A stretch of DNA of 64,000 nt from Hyaloscypha bicolor E (Eukaryota > Ascomycota > Leotiomycetes > Helotiales > Hyaloscyphaceae), in NCBI RefSeq assembly GCF_002865645.1, contig NW_020194518.1, positions 1,797,463 through 1,861,462 of the forward strand, given 5' to 3'. The notes beneath the pieces were generated by a model. It searched no databases. It was not told the origin of the DNA and saw nothing but the letters and a program-made list of their open reading frames with translations. How positions within the stretch are numbered: the stretch's first letter is position 1; every line of letters begins with the position of its first letter. Positions 1 to 10,732 of the stretch are shown here, in pieces. The position numbers and the translations under genes were made by a program.

Positions 1-1
1 C

Positions 2-181
2 GGATCAAAGACGGTCAAACGAGAAGCTCAATGGCAAGAAATAGTGCGGAAATGCGGGGCAGCTGCTGGTGAAGGCGAAGCTCAAAGAGATGCAACGGAA
101 GCGGCGGAGAGAGTACAATTTGTAGAAAAGACTGTGAAAGAGCTTTCAATAACCAAAAGGAGCCCCAGCAGTGGGGTTTAG
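2..181 (+). CDS. 3' end of an unknown gene, cut by the window edge
   Basis: Frame 2 is open from the first base to a TAG at 179-181. It encodes about 59 residues rich in Glu, Lys, Arg and Ala, ending SITKRSPSSGV. The composition (an amphipathic stretch containing QRDATEAAERVQFVEKTVKE) looks like a coiled-coil C-terminal tail and not chance translation. No start codon is visible, so the gene begins outside the window. I do not recognise the family. Alternative: an open frame by chance, since 180 bp is short. The minus-strand ORFs over the same bases are low-complexity and less convincing. Confidence 0.45.
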   Translation, partial: GSKTVKREAQWQEIVRKCGAAAGEGEAQRDATEAAERVQFVEKTVKELSITKRSPSSGV

Positions 182-1524
182 ATGTTGTACGAGTGGAACT
201 GCGCGGGGTGGAATAGTGAGGAATAGATTGATACGGAATCGACATTCTGGATTTGGTGTTTGAGATTTGAGAGGATACGTTTGTTCCTGGTTTGCGGCTG
301 GGGTGTGGGGGTGGTATATTGTTGAGTGTTCCCCTTGAAACAGGTCTGGGTGTCTAAATTGTCCTCGAAGTACCAATCAAGCGCTGCTCTACAAACTTGG
401 TGAAAATTCTGACTACCTTAACGATACAAATCCTTCGGGGTGAAGTATGTACCGTATCATGCATGAAGAGTGTTTAATAGCGCGCTGCACTTCCACCAAG
501 AACGATTAATACTTTGACCGAAAAAAAAGCTTGGCCTAAAAACTGAGGGCTACCCACGAAAATCTGGCCAGAAACTACAGGAGAATATTATACGCATGGC
601 CGCTGATCATTATCGCGGTTCAAAGAAAAATGCACTAGCACTGACCGGCAACAGAAAAGATGGGCTAGAAATGCCAGACCGACAGCCTGGCATCAGGTGA
701 TGTGCTAGATAGGACTGACTGATCGGGATCAACAATCCTCCGGTAATAAGACCACTCAGTCAAAGCATGAATCAGACCAAGTTGCATAACAAGAGCGAGC
801 TGGTAAATAAGAAATCAACCAAGATCATCTCACCGGATAGATGATATTTCCCATCGGACGGACTATCCCAACGCAGTCCATCCACAACTCCCCACTGTTG
901 CACATCGCGCCCGCCTTACCAGACCCACATATAACCCAAACTGCATGTTTCCACACCCATTCGTATCATCTGCATTTCCCCAGACCTGCATCTTCCCTAA
1001 AAAGGGAAGACTCGTGTCTCACGTGACGCAAAACCCCGGGTTCAGGAACAGCCGAGACACTTGAACACCTAGTTTATTGACCGGATAAGCCTGTTCTGAC
1101 TTCTCGGGCCATTTTCTCTTGAATTTAGATTGGTATCCGGAAGGTACCGGCTTTGGAGTGTGTCCTTCATTTTCGTGGAGGCAGTGTATGTGAGCGATCA
1201 TCAGTGGGCGTTCCACATCTCCTCTGATTCGTCAAGGAACGTGAGGAAATATTGGGAGGCGTTGGATGGGATCAACAGCTCCCGAAGCCCCATGGGGCCG
1301 TGTCTCTTCGATCCTGTGAGAAACGTGGTGATTGGGAGTCGCTGCCGTCATCGTACCACGGGGCTGGGAGGGAGCTCGTTGTTCCGTTGCTAGGGGGAAT
1401 TACCCGCTGCACATATAGGCTGAGTGCGCATTCTTGCGATTCCGATCTATTGTTAGCCGCAACTTCGAAAAGCACTTCTTTGTCTCGAACCCAGTCAATT
1501 GATCTCACCTCGATTCAAATAGAA
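182..1524. other. Intergenic stretch, no gene seen
   Basis: Several short overlapping ORFs occur on both strands, but none has recognisable motifs, splice structure or coding-like composition. The last part, including the TATA-like run at about 1414 (catataggc), is probably the promoter and 5' UTR of the cupredoxin gene. A TCACGTGA palindrome lies at 1019-1026. Confidence 0.5.
1019..1026. promoter_or_regulatory. TCACGTGA E-box-like palindrome
   Basis: A perfect TCACGTGA palindrome about 500 bp upstream of the cupredoxin gene. This core is the site recognised by Cbf1/CPF1-type bHLH factors in ascomycetes. An identical 8-mer occurs again 100 bp upstream of KRS1. Function here is inferred. Confidence 0.3.
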
Positions 1525-2368
1525 ATGCATCAATCGTTGATTTCTCTGCTTGCGTTGGCGGCGTGTGTTAATGCGGGGACACCGCATATCATTGATGTGG
1601 GAAAGGGTGGAGCTCTTACATTCAGCCCGGACTCTTTGACTGCAGCTGTTGGTGATACGTGAGTTATTCCAAATCTCTTCTTCGAAGCCAATTAAGGATA
1701 TGCTGACAATCCTGGCTACTGCAGGCTGGAATTCCATTTCTACAGTGGTTCTGGAGGCCACAGTGTCGCGTCGTCCACCCTCGAGAGCCCTTGCGTGCCA
1801 GCTCCCGACGCCTTCTTCTCGGGATTTCAAAAGGCAGACACCACGGGGGTACGTTTGCTCTAATTTGAAGTCCGTCGAATGTAAGCTGACATCGACGCAG
1901 GATACCACTTTCGTCGTAAATGTAACCTCAACCGACCCCATCTGGTACTACTGCTCCCTTTCCTCCCATTGCCAGGCTGGAATGGTTGGGGTTGTTAATC
2001 CTCCTTCCGGAAAAACCATCACAGACTATACGGATGCTGCTAAGAAGGTTGCGCAAGCTTCATCACCAGCGACGATGGCAGGAGGTGTTTTGACGAGCAT
2101 AAATGAGGCCGCGGAAAGCACAATGGTGGGCACGAGTAGTAGTGCAATCACTGGCAGCGGAGGGCCATTGCAACCTGCCACGACCACAACAAGTACGGGA
2201 ACATCAGCTACGTCGGTCCAGACTGGCGTTCAGGCTTCACCCACTTCATCGACAAGCACTGGGGCCACACCATCACCCACCAAGAGTGAGGCGAGAAAGG
2301 GCAGTGATTTGTCGATCCTGCTTGGACTGAGTGTTGTGGTTGGAGGATTGGTGGTGTTGATGGCTTGA
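1525..2368 (+). CDS. Cupredoxin-domain, Ser/Thr-rich GPI-anchored surface protein
   Basis: Three exons: 1525-1658, 1725-1848 and 1901-2368. Donors are GTGAGT and GTACGT and acceptors are GCAG. The protein starts with a signal peptide (MHQSLISLLALAACVNAG). A plastocyanin-like domain follows, with GDT(LEFHFYSGSGG)HSV and later WYYCSLSSHCQAGMVGVVNP. The His of GHSV, the Cys of YYC, the His of SHC and the Met of GM fit type-1 copper ligands. A Ser/Thr-rich linker leads to a hydrophobic tail (LLGLSVVVGGLVVLMA), consistent with GPI anchoring at the cell surface. This matches the abundant fungal family of extracellular serine-rich cupredoxin proteins, whose function is mostly unknown. The ATG at 1525 was chosen because it directly begins the signal peptide; the same frame is open upstream to 1252 with no coding character. 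Confidence 0.85.
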
Positions 2369-2570
2369 GAATGTGAAGTCTGGCGGGGTTGGCATGAAGT
2401 TGTGGGGGCTGTCATGTGGAAAACAAATACAGAAAAGGGGTTCAACAAGACAAACAACTAGTTTACCATACCGCCTGTGGAACAATGAAAATGTTTCGCA
2501 ATATATGATTTCAGGAGAAAATTAGAGAAATATGAAACCCGAGCACAGTAATGGGAGCAGAAAATAGCAC

Positions 2571-2578
2571 TCACGTGA
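2571..2578. promoter_or_regulatory. TCACGTGA palindrome in the KRS1 promoter
   Basis: A perfect TCACGTGA about 100 bp upstream of the lysyl-tRNA synthetase start, identical to the 8-mer at 1019-1026. It fits a Cbf1-type site; regulation of KRS1 by it is inferred. Confidence 0.4.
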
Positions 2579-2679
2579 CGTGGCTGTTCAGGCTCTGAGT
2601 CAACCCCTCCACAAAATTATTTACAAAAAGCCTCCAACAACGCGTCACAAAATCATACGCAGAACATAACACAGCAACC

Positions 2680-4671
2680 ATGGCGGACGCAGCAGGCGCA
2701 TCCGCTCCCACAGAGCCCATGGCCAACCTCCATCTCGACGAGGTCACCGGCGAAATGGTCTCCAAGTCCGAATTGAAGAAGCGCAACAAGCAGAGACAGA
2801 AGGAAGAAGAGAAGAGAGCGCGTGAGGCAGCAGCACCTCCCAAGCCTGTTGCGGCCAAGAAGTCAAATGCCGAGGCTGACGAGAAGGAATTGAATCCAAA
2901 TGTATAACCATATCCTGATCCTCAAACGCGAATTAGACATTGTGACTGATGGCGGGGTAAACAGCAATACTTCGAGATTCGATCCCGCAACATCAACAAG
3001 CTCCGAACCACCAAGAACCCAAACCCATATCCTCACAAGTTCCATACAAACTATGATCTGCGGGATTTTGTCAAGGATTATGGCTCCCTCAAGTCCGGAG
3101 AGCACAAGAAGGACAAGGAGATCCGAATTGGTGCTAGAATCTACAACAAGCGCGCGTCCGGAAACAAGCTGGTATTCTACGACGTCCGGACTGAGGGCGT
3201 TAAGATCCAAGTAATGTGTCAAATGCAAGAGGCAAAGGAAGGAGGCGTTCCGTTCGAGGAGCAGCATGAGCATCTTCGACGCGGCGACATCATTGGCATT
3301 GTTGGCTACCCAGGACGAACCGCACCCAAGAACAAGATTGAGAAGGGAGAGGAAGGAGAACTGTCTATCTTTGCGACGGAAATCATTCTTCTGACACCAT
3401 GTCTACACCAACTTCCGGACGAATACTATGGGTTCAAGGATCAAGAGCAAAGACACCGCAAGCGTTATCTGGATTTGATTATGAATGATCCAACCCGAAA
3501 CGTCTTCATCACAAGGTCCAAGATGGTCACCTATATCCGCAGGTACTTCGATGATAAGGACTTTGTCGAGGTCGAGACGCCCATGATGAACCCTATCGCA
3601 GGAGGGGCAACAGCCAAGCCGTTCGTAACTCACCACAACGACCTCGACATGAACATGTTCATGCGTGTTGCTCCTGAGCTATACCTCAAAATGCTCGTGG
3701 TTGGCGGTCTAAACCGTGTCTACGAGATGGGCCGCCAATTCCGTAACGAAGGCATCGACCTAACCCACAACCCAGAATTCACAACCTGCGAGTTCTACAT
3801 GGCCTACGCAGACGTCTACGACATCATGGACATGACCGAAGAACTCGTCTCAGGCCTCGTCAAGCACGTAACGGGTGGCACCACCACCAAGTTCCACACT
3901 CAACACGGCGAAGAGTACGAAGTAAACTGGAAGGCCCCCTGGCGCCGAGTCGAAATGATTCCTGCTCTTGAAGAAGCAACGGGCGAAAAGTTCCCCCCAG
4001 GCGAGCAACTACACACCAAGGAAACCAACGACTTCCTTAAGGGCGTGCTCAAGAAGATGAAGGTCGACTGCTCGCCACCCCTCACCAACGCCCGCATGCT
4101 GGACAAGCTAGTCGGCGAGTTCATCGAGGAGACCTGCGTGAACCCGACCTTCATCACCGGACACCCGCAGATGATGAGTCCGCTTGCCAAGTACCACCGC
4201 AGCAACCCAGGTCTCTGCGAGCGCTTTGAAGCCTTCGTCTGCAAGAAGGAGATCGTGAACGCTTATACCGAGTTAAACGACCCCTTTGATCAACGACTGC
4301 GCTTTGAAGAGCAAGCACGGCAAAAGGACCAAGGAGACGACGAGGCGCAAATGATCGACGAGAACTTTTGCCAGAGTCTTGAGTTCGGACTTCCTCCGAC
4401 TGGTGGATGGGGAATGGGTATTGATCGATTAGTCATGTTCCTGACGGATAACTATAGTATTAAGGAGGTGTTGGCGTTCCCGTTCATGAAGGAAGATGTT
4501 AGCATGAAGAAGGAGAAGTTAGCGGCGGAGGAGGTGGGCATCCAGCCTGTGGCTGAGGAGGGGATCCGTGAGTCTTCCAACAGAAGACCATCAGAGCTTT
4601 ACTTACAGATGGTTAGCGCACAAGTAGATGATCCGAGTCGGGTACGGGATGGGTGGATCATTGATCGATGA
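2680..4671 (+). CDS. KRS1: Lysyl-tRNA synthetase, cytosolic, class II
   Basis: Charges tRNA-Lys in the cytosol. Exon 1 is 2680-2901 and exon 2 starts at 2965 (63-bp intron, donor GTATAA, acceptor ACAG, phase 0). The N-terminus is the Lys/Arg/Glu-rich extension typical of eukaryotic LysRS ([17 protein letters not shown]). Next comes the OB-fold anticodon-binding domain, including [18 protein letters not shown]. The class II catalytic core shows motif 1 ([20 protein letters not shown]), motif 2 ([23 protein letters not shown]) and motif 3 ([14 protein letters not shown]). The 3' end is uncertain. The open frame runs to 4671 with an unconserved tail. A GTGAGT donor at 4568 and a TTACAG acceptor ending at 4608 would instead give a conserved-looking end (EEGIHG) with stop at 4614-4616. 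That intron would be only 41 bp. Total length is 642 aa unspliced or 610 aa spliced at the end. I lean slightly to the spliced form but give the longer span. Confidence 0.95.
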
Positions 4672-4952
4672 ATGGATGATTGATGATGGATGATGGCTTT
4701 GTTGGCTTTTAGGGCCTGTACATTGCACCTCAGAGAAGCGCTATGGAACTTATGGCTTATGATCGAGTATAGAGGAAGCGAGAAAGCAAACAAGTATGAA
4801 AAAAGTTGTTAGTTATCTACAGAGTTGAGATTCATACGCTCGTGACCACAGACCCCTTTCTATGCCGCTAATCAATACATCACACCCATCATTCACACAT
4901 ACATCACACATCCCCCATTCCCCCATCATATTTACACATCCCCAATCCCCTT

Positions 4953-6552
4953 TTACAAAACAGGCGGTCCATTCCTCCTCAAGGCACTCAAATCACTCTT
5001 CATAGCCTCCTTCCCCAACCCAACTTTCCCTGCCCCTGTTACCGCAGACGCCTGCCTCACTCTCTGCCTCACCAACGCCATCAATCTCCTCGGAACCCAC
5101 ACTCTACTCCCAAGCACCAGTGTTCCAGTGAGTAACGCCAACGCCCCCGCCTGATGCGCTGCCGCAAGAGGGACAGGAACCAGATAGATCAACGTGCTAA
5201 TACCCAACGTGACTTGTAACAATACTAAATGCACGACTCCCAACATGCCCTTTCTCGCTCCATTCGGCAATGCACCTCTTAACCTCCTGTTAAAGCGGGA
5301 ATATGCCCACAAAGACAAGATAGCGGTGAATGTTGTGGTGGCCAGAACGCGGTGGTTGAGCTGCACTGTCGACGGGTTCTCGAGCATATTTCGCCAGACG
5401 AGATCGCTTTGATCGGATTTGCGAGAGTAGAAAGGAGAAAAGAGCTCCGCCTTTGGGGGGTGGAAACCAGTTCCCATGCGTGGGAATTCGTTATAAATAA
5501 GTCCGGCGTCGAGACCGGCGACTAGGCCGCCGGACAAGGCGGTTGTGAAAACGAGGAGCGTGAGGCCGGCCACGGAATTCCGGAATACGCTGAGGGAGGG
5601 GGAGGAGAGGTGCGTTAATTGTGCCAACCCTCGCGCGGGGTGGGAAAGAAGGGCGTTAGTACGGAGGATGGAGAGTCCGTTCCATAGCATGGCGGTGTAG
5701 CATATAAACGCTGCTCCTAGGTGGGCTGTCAATCGATGCTGGCTGACTCTTGGGTGGCTCCCAGGAGCGAAGAGATCATCTTTTAATCCCGATTTGACCA
5801 TATACCACCCCAGAAATCCTTGGAACCCAATCAGTCCACTGATTCCAAGGAGGCGCAATGACATGTTTGCTGAGACTTTCCGCCGGGAGACAAAGTAGAT
5901 GGCGGGGAGGACGAAGCTAAGGCCCACGAAACGCCCCCAGAGACGGTGTCCCCATTCCATGTAGTAGATCTTCTTGAATTCTTCCAGCGTCATGTGTGGA
6001 TTTAGGAGCTTGAATTCGGGAGAGGCGCGGTACTTGTCGAATTCGGAGGCCCAGTCCGAGGCGGAGAGGGGTGGGAGGGAACCTGTTACGGGTTTCCATT
6101 CTGTGATGCTGAGTCTAGCCAGTTATTAGACTTGGATCGTAGATTTAAGGGAGGAAGGGGGAGACGATGTACCCAGACTCCGTCAATCTCGTCAAGCCCC
6201 CAAATACCACAATCCCGAATACACCGCCTGCAGAAGCTAGCAGCCAATATGCGACTGTATTCGACGGAGTCTCGGGAAAGAAGCCCTTCTTCGCCCCTCC
6301 TTTCGCCCTCTCCTTCTCGGCATTCGATATCGTCTGACTGAGCGAGCTCAATGGAGATGTCTTTTTCGGCACGAGTTCAGGGAATGTTGCAGCGCTGCTG
6401 TTGAATCGGATGGTTCGAGAGAGGTTTGTCTTTCTGGGGATTTTGATCTGTCGAGCTGCGGGACGGGCATATTTTTGACAGTGGTGACATATGAAGAAAT
6501 CGCTGGCGAGCCGGGGAGCTGCTCGTCGCAGCCCGGGCAGAAGTGAAGCCAT
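4953..6552 (-). CDS. COX15: Heme A synthase, mitochondrial inner membrane
   Basis: Converts heme O to heme A for cytochrome c oxidase. Two exons on the minus strand: 6552-6173 and 6114-4953, with a 58-bp intron (donor GTACAT, acceptor CTAG). The splice joins the conserved LTESG to LSITEWKPVTGSLPP. The start at 6552 gives a basic mitochondrial presequence (MASLLPGLRRAAPRLASDFF); an in-frame ATG at 6621 would add 23 residues. Family motifs include GGLTRLTESG, YYMEWGHRLWGR, GFQGFLGWYMVKSGL, SQHRLTAHLGAAF, NEFPRMG, LNHRVLA and AAAHQAGALALLT. The heme-ligand histidines in EWGHR, QHR, NHR and HQ are present, among several membrane segments. Predicted length is 513 aa, normal for fungal Cox15. It is transcribed away from the transporter gene across a 270-bp shared upstream region. 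Confidence 0.95.
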
Positions 6553-6822
6553 TGAGGAGAATGGGAAGTCTGAGGCAAGAGCGGAATAATGGGACGATAA
6601 ATCATTTATCGCGAGCTTCAATTAGGTCAGCATGGTGGATCGAGAATCGCCGGCTTGGAGGAACGTTTTGCCGCGCAGGGAGTCAAGCTGCAAGGTACAT
6701 CCGGCCACGCCAGCTCCTGGAATTGACCCCAAGTTTTGTGCAACCTCAGAAACGCCATTACGAACACCAACCATGAGATGAAATCATGAAGACACGAGAG
6801 AGAGAGAGTACACTAGGCGCAC

Positions 6823-8445
6823 ATGTTCTCTCCTCGGAATACCGAATCCCCTAATCCTTTCCGCCCTGCTCTGCAATATCTCGTTTCTACTGGCAGACCC
6901 CGGTCAAACCACCGTCAGAGTAGATCCTCTGGCAGCCTCGACTCTGACGGCGAGGGGGAGCGCTCGAGAATGCCTCCCTCCGGTTACAATGAACTCCACC
7001 CAGCTTCAATTCCTTTGATCAACATCTCCGGATCCGCCTCTCCTGCCCGCAGACAATCAGACTCGACTTTGAATCCAGACACAGACGATGACGATTGGGG
7101 GGACAATCCGAGCTCAGCACAGCAGCCATTCTTCATGCAAGATGGAGCCAAGTACACAGGCTGGAGACTGTTCGTATACGGTGGAGGAGCCGGACAATTC
7201 TTCTTCAATACACCACTGGGCTGGCAGCTATACATCGGGATACTTGTTCTCTGGCTAGGGGGCTGTCAGATTAGTTTGGCGATTATGAATCGTATTATTC
7301 TGTGGAGTGGGTATTTGCAAGAAAACTACACCTCACACACCAACCTGATCCCCTTGATAGCCGGAGTATACAAGTTCCCCTATCCCTTGACGACAACGCT
7401 AATCGAGATGCTAATCGCACATGGATGTCTGCTGCTTTCAGCATACATTACGCGTTGGGTTAGTCCCTGTTTGAATAGTTCTGGGTTCTCTGGGGGAGTT
7501 GCGCCTTCGAGGCCGTTGCAATCGCCCTCTGCAGCGGGGTTTCATGAAGGGAAGGATGCGGGGTTCTGGGACCATGTTTCGAGGTGGACCGCATATAAAA
7601 CGGGAGGAATCGCAGGAGGTGGTCTCTTCGAATTCGATTTGCAGATTGCAAAGCTGGTCCTACCTTGTGCGGTCATATTCGTTGCGAAAGTGGTACTCTC
7701 CAACCTTTCGTTTGCATATGCCCAGCTCCAGATATACATCCTAGCACGGATTGCCATTGTACCTTTGGCGTTATTCTTCACTTACTTCCTGGGAGGAACA
7801 CAACACAGCGTCTCCACGATCGCTTCCGCCCTCACTGCAACCCTTACTCTAGCCATTGCCACAGTCCCGCAAACCAGCATCCAAGTCACATGGGAGAGCG
7901 TCGCATCAGGAGTATTCTCTTCCATCTTCGTAGCCCTTTATCCAGTCCAACTCCAACGAACCTACAAATCCCTCGTCGCGTCTCTGGTCCCGCAAGGCGA
8001 TCTTCTCGGGAGCTTCCCATCATCCAATACTTCCCCCGATTTCTCCGGTTCTAGAGAAGAAGCTCGCGCTTACTGGCGTCTCCTCCACTACACCTCCCTC
8101 CTCAGCATCCTGATCTTCACACCCATCGTCATCCTATCCGGTGAACTCGCAATCATCTGGCGCAACCGCTACATCCTAGACGTCTTCTTCCACTGGCTGA
8201 TGGTGCTGTGTAGCGGTACAGGAAGCTGGGCCGTGTTCTGGGCAACGATGGCATTGACGAGAGCTACGAGTCCGTTGACGACGGCTTTCTTGTTTGTGCC
8301 GAGAGCAGCGTTCTTGTTGCCTGTTATGGCGAGGTTCAGGATGCCGGCTTATGCGTGGGTTGGGATTTTGATGAGTTGGATGTCTTGTGCATGGTTCCTA
8401 ATAGCCCGAAGGAGAGATGGGAGGGAGCTTGGGCGGTTAAGGTGA
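6823..8445 (+). CDS. Multi-pass transporter, nucleotide-sugar/triose-phosphate type (DMT superfamily)
   Basis: A single-exon 540-aa frame. Residues 1-115 are a hydrophilic, Ser/Pro/Asp-rich cytosolic N-terminus (TDDDDWGDN). About ten hydrophobic segments follow, starting near GWQLYIGILVLWLGGCQISL. The segment VYKFPYPLTTTLIEMLIAHG and later segments such as LQIYILARIAIVPLALFFTYFLGG suit the drug/metabolite transporter fold of fungal Golgi and ER sugar-phosphate or nucleotide-sugar carriers. The substrate cannot be read from the sequence. A short GA microsatellite precedes the start. The gene is divergent from COX15. Alternative: an uncharacterised TPT-like membrane protein of the same fold. 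Confidence 0.7.
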   Translation: MFSPRNTESPNPFRPALQYLVSTGRPRSNHRQSRSSGSLDSDGEGERSRMPPSGYNELHPASIPLINISGSASPARRQSDSTLNPDTDDDDWGDNPSSAQQPFFMQDGAKYTGWRLFVYGGGAGQFFFNTPLGWQLYIGILVLWLGGCQISLAIMNRIILWSGYLQENYTSHTNLIPLIAGVYKFPYPLTTTLIEMLIAHGCLLLSAYITRWVSPCLNSSGFSGGVAPSRPLQSPSAAGFHEGKDAGFWDHVSRWTAYKTGGIAGGGLFEFDLQIAKLVLPCAVIFVAKVVLSNLSFAYAQLQIYILARIAIVPLALFFTYFLGGTQHSVSTIASALTATLTLAIATVPQTSIQVTWESVASGVFSSIFVALYPVQLQRTYKSLVASLVPQGDLLGSFPSSNTSPDFSGSREEARAYWRLLHYTSLLSILIFTPIVILSGELAIIWRNRYILDVFFHWLMVLCSGTGSWAVFWATMALTRATSPLTTAFLFVPRAAFLLPVMARFRMPAYAWVGILMSWMSCAWFLIARRRDGRELGRLR

Positions 8446-9231
8446 TATATTTGTGGGTAAGATTGGGTGTACGATACGTGTGTTGTATACTGGGCATTAA
8501 GCGGAAGATTTATATATGGGTGCTGATCTACAAAGATGATGAAGGATTACGAGGCCTGGCCAGTGGCCAGCTGCCATATACCAAAAATGCTTCTTCAGCC
8601 TTCCATCAATCTGAATTTTGCGGCTCTAACACAACCCAATCTTCTTCCCGCGCCTGGCAAGTGCCTACCGAGAACATACTCAGGTCAACATTCCTTCACA
8701 TTATAGATCGCTTTTCAACGCTGCGTTCACGTACCCTTCGGACCCAGTACGCCTCTCATTTTCACTCGCTCCTGAACTATATCCATGACCGTTAATCTTC
8801 ATGGTTAGGCTCGAGTGGGCGCTCTGCCATCTGCAGGTCCAATATTCCACAACGTCCCGTACATTAGGCTCATCCCGGAGTCCTCCCGAGTGGAAAGGGT
8901 TGAGGTTTATTTCACATCGTAACTGAAGTGGAAGTGACCCCCGGACATGGAATTATGGGGTGTGGAGTGGAGAGTGAATGTCCGTCTCAACATTGTTTCA
9001 TATAGCTTCAATTTTCCAAATGTTCCGGGAACATAGAATTCCACAAATGTCGGCGTGATAGAGTTCCGCCGCAATAGCAACTGCCTGATTGCGTTCCTAC
9101 ATCATCGAACCCAAGATATGATTAGTCGAGTGACTAGTCGGGTTTGCTCGTGTCTTTGTGTTCGGTGTGCATGGAGCTCTGACTGCGGGTCATTTATGCC
9201 TCACATAGCTCACTCAAACCCCTTTGAAGTA
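8446..9231. other. Intergenic, no gene seen
   Basis: Apart from the 3' UTR of the transporter, nothing coding was recognised. The short plus-strand ORFs here and up to 9.5 kb are shadows of the minus-strand relic or have no motif. Confidence 0.4.
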
Positions 9232-9745
9232 TCATCTAGGAGACAAATCCCTTCTTGCCCTCCGTTCTTCTTCCAGCATCTCCCGCTGTACCGCAGCTTC
9301 CAGCTCATCCAGCTCCTGCAACTTCAGCAATCTTTCCTTCTCAATTCAAATCTTCTCCCGCTTTTCTCTCAGCTCGTCCATTCGAGACGAACTCGCGCCA
9401 CCGAAAGCGGGGTACTACTGGAGGCGCCCAAGGACACTGCATCGTGCGCCACTCTACTTTCGGGGTTACTCCCATAACTACCGACAGAGGGTTCTATGGC
9501 CAGAGGCTGGAAAGGTTGACTAAACGTCTGTTGAGGCGCCTGAGCTGGGCTTTGAAGCTCCGCCGTGGAACTCCCCTCTAGCTCATGACCATTTGCCGTC
9601 GTTGTAAGTTCTTTACTTTGAACAGCGAGTATTGGGTTCTCTGCCGCAATACGGCTTTCATCTGGTTTATACCTCTTCGCCAATATAGCAAGTTCTTTTC
9701 TTGAGATGGAGTGCATTGGTTCGTCCGTTGGGAGAGACCATGTTT
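9232..9745 (-). pseudogene. Broken gene for a hypothetical protein with a C-terminal coiled coil
   Basis: On the minus strand one frame, entered near SLPTDEPMHSISRKELAIL, runs through LAKRYKPDESRIAAENPILA and a Pro/Gln-rich linker to about 9400. The coding pattern then jumps frame: SSSRMDELREKREKI, an in-frame TGA at 9348-9346, then IEKERLLKLQELDELEAAV and QREMLEEERRARRDLSPR before a stop at 9234-9232. The heptad-rich tail is clearly coiled-coil-like, so the frame change and the TGA look like lesions and not noncoding sequence. A second frame slip is likely near 9745, where two frames overlap at HGLS and LPTDEP. I do not recognise the family. Alternative: unrecognised introns, but no good donor/acceptor pair covers the lesions. 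Confidence 0.5.
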
Positions 9746-9759
9746 ATGCTTAGGGGTGG

Positions 9760-9979
9760 TAGGTCCAGTCGTTACTGGTGACGATGTTGGAGAGCCTGAT
9801 GAACTGCTCCTGCTCGCAGTAACGGCTGATTTGGCCACGCACGACTGCTGAGTTATTAGCTGTATGACTCAAGAGAAAGCTACTGAAAAGACTATGGGGC
9901 TCTCACAGCACACGTTGGAAGGGCTGCTTGTGCAAGAGCTCACGCAGCAAACAAAGTCACGATGCGGAATGCCTTCATC
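9760..9979 (-). pseudogene. CFEM-like secreted protein relic
   Basis: Minus-strand ATG at 9979 begins a signal-peptide-like stretch (MKAFRIVTLFAA, in-frame TGA at 9943-9941, then ALAQAALPTCA). A normal-looking 63-bp intron follows (9907-9845, donor GTGAGA, acceptor CAGCAG), and the next exon reads SCVAKSAVTA. The order signal peptide, LPxCA, SCV is how CFEM-domain secreted proteins begin. After that the frame degrades. A second frame reads CEQEQFIRLSNIVTS, which resembles the later half of a CFEM module, suggesting an internal deletion. The nonsense codon in the signal peptide makes it nonfunctional as read. CFEM assignment is tentative because most cysteines are missing. It may once have been joined to, or just adjacent to, the coiled-coil relic at 9232-9745. 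Confidence 0.35.
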
Positions 9980-10244
9980 GCGCCGCCGTAGCCTCGTGTG
10001 AACTGCCACAAGAACAGACGCAACCTCAACCGACAACTTTAATATATTCCATGTATTGCAAGGCGGGGTTGGTGCAAGGCACTTGGAGAACAGCTGTTAT
10101 GTCTTCTCGTGAGGAGCAAGCAAAATTGAATGGAACAGAGCAGAAAGATACAGAGATCCTGCCACGCAGCCTCTTCCCCTCTTTAATTATCCCCCTGTCA
10201 TTGTTGGCGGAAATCATAGCCGGTAATCCGTCGACAGGTTCAGC

Positions 10245-10631
10245 TTAACGCTGCAAAACCAAACGCTCGTCCCACACCGGTTTGCGAATAGAGAAGTTAA
10301 GTATCGTCAGCCTACATCGCAAAAATACTAGGCCAGTCGAAGACATACTCACATGAAGCATCACGGTCTCACCCGCTCCCGCTCCCGCAATCCACTTCTT
10401 CACTCCGCCATCCAAATGCATACAAATAATCTCCATCTCATCCACACATAGCCTTCGCTCTTTCTTCCCAACCACCCTTCGTATGTAGACCATCCCTCCC
10501 AATCCAGCCAATTCAGTCCGCCCAAAATCTCCAACTACAGCCCTCTCCCATTGGCGCATGCGACAGTGTTCCCTCGTGGCATTCGTCAATCGCCATTTAG
10601 GCCGTGTGCCTCCTATAGCATTGTCGTACAA
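10245..10631 (-). CDS. Short hypothetical ORF, possibly a gene fragment
   Basis: A 128-codon open frame without an ATG at its 5' end. It contains MVYIRRVVGKKERRLCVDEMEIICMH and WIAGAGAGETVMLH. A GTGAGT donor follows MLH, and a TTTTGCAG acceptor near 10250 would add Arg and a stop. The composition is compatible with coding, but there is no recognisable domain and no start. It may be a terminal exon of a lost gene. Chance is a real alternative. Confidence 0.25.
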   Translation of the reverse strand: MYDNAIGGTRPKWRLTNATREHCRMRQWERAVVGDFGRTELAGLGGMVYIRRVVGKKERRLCVDEMEIICMHLDGGVKKWIAGAGAGETVMLHVSMSSTGLVFLRCRLTILNFSIRKPVWDERLVLQR

Positions 10632-10732
10632 TCCGCCCTTGCTTCTCTAATGCCATAACTTATCTACAAACAGGCGATTCATCAATAAACTTAGCTTCTG
10701 CGTCAGCTCCTGGGGTTTAAATCACACGTTAG

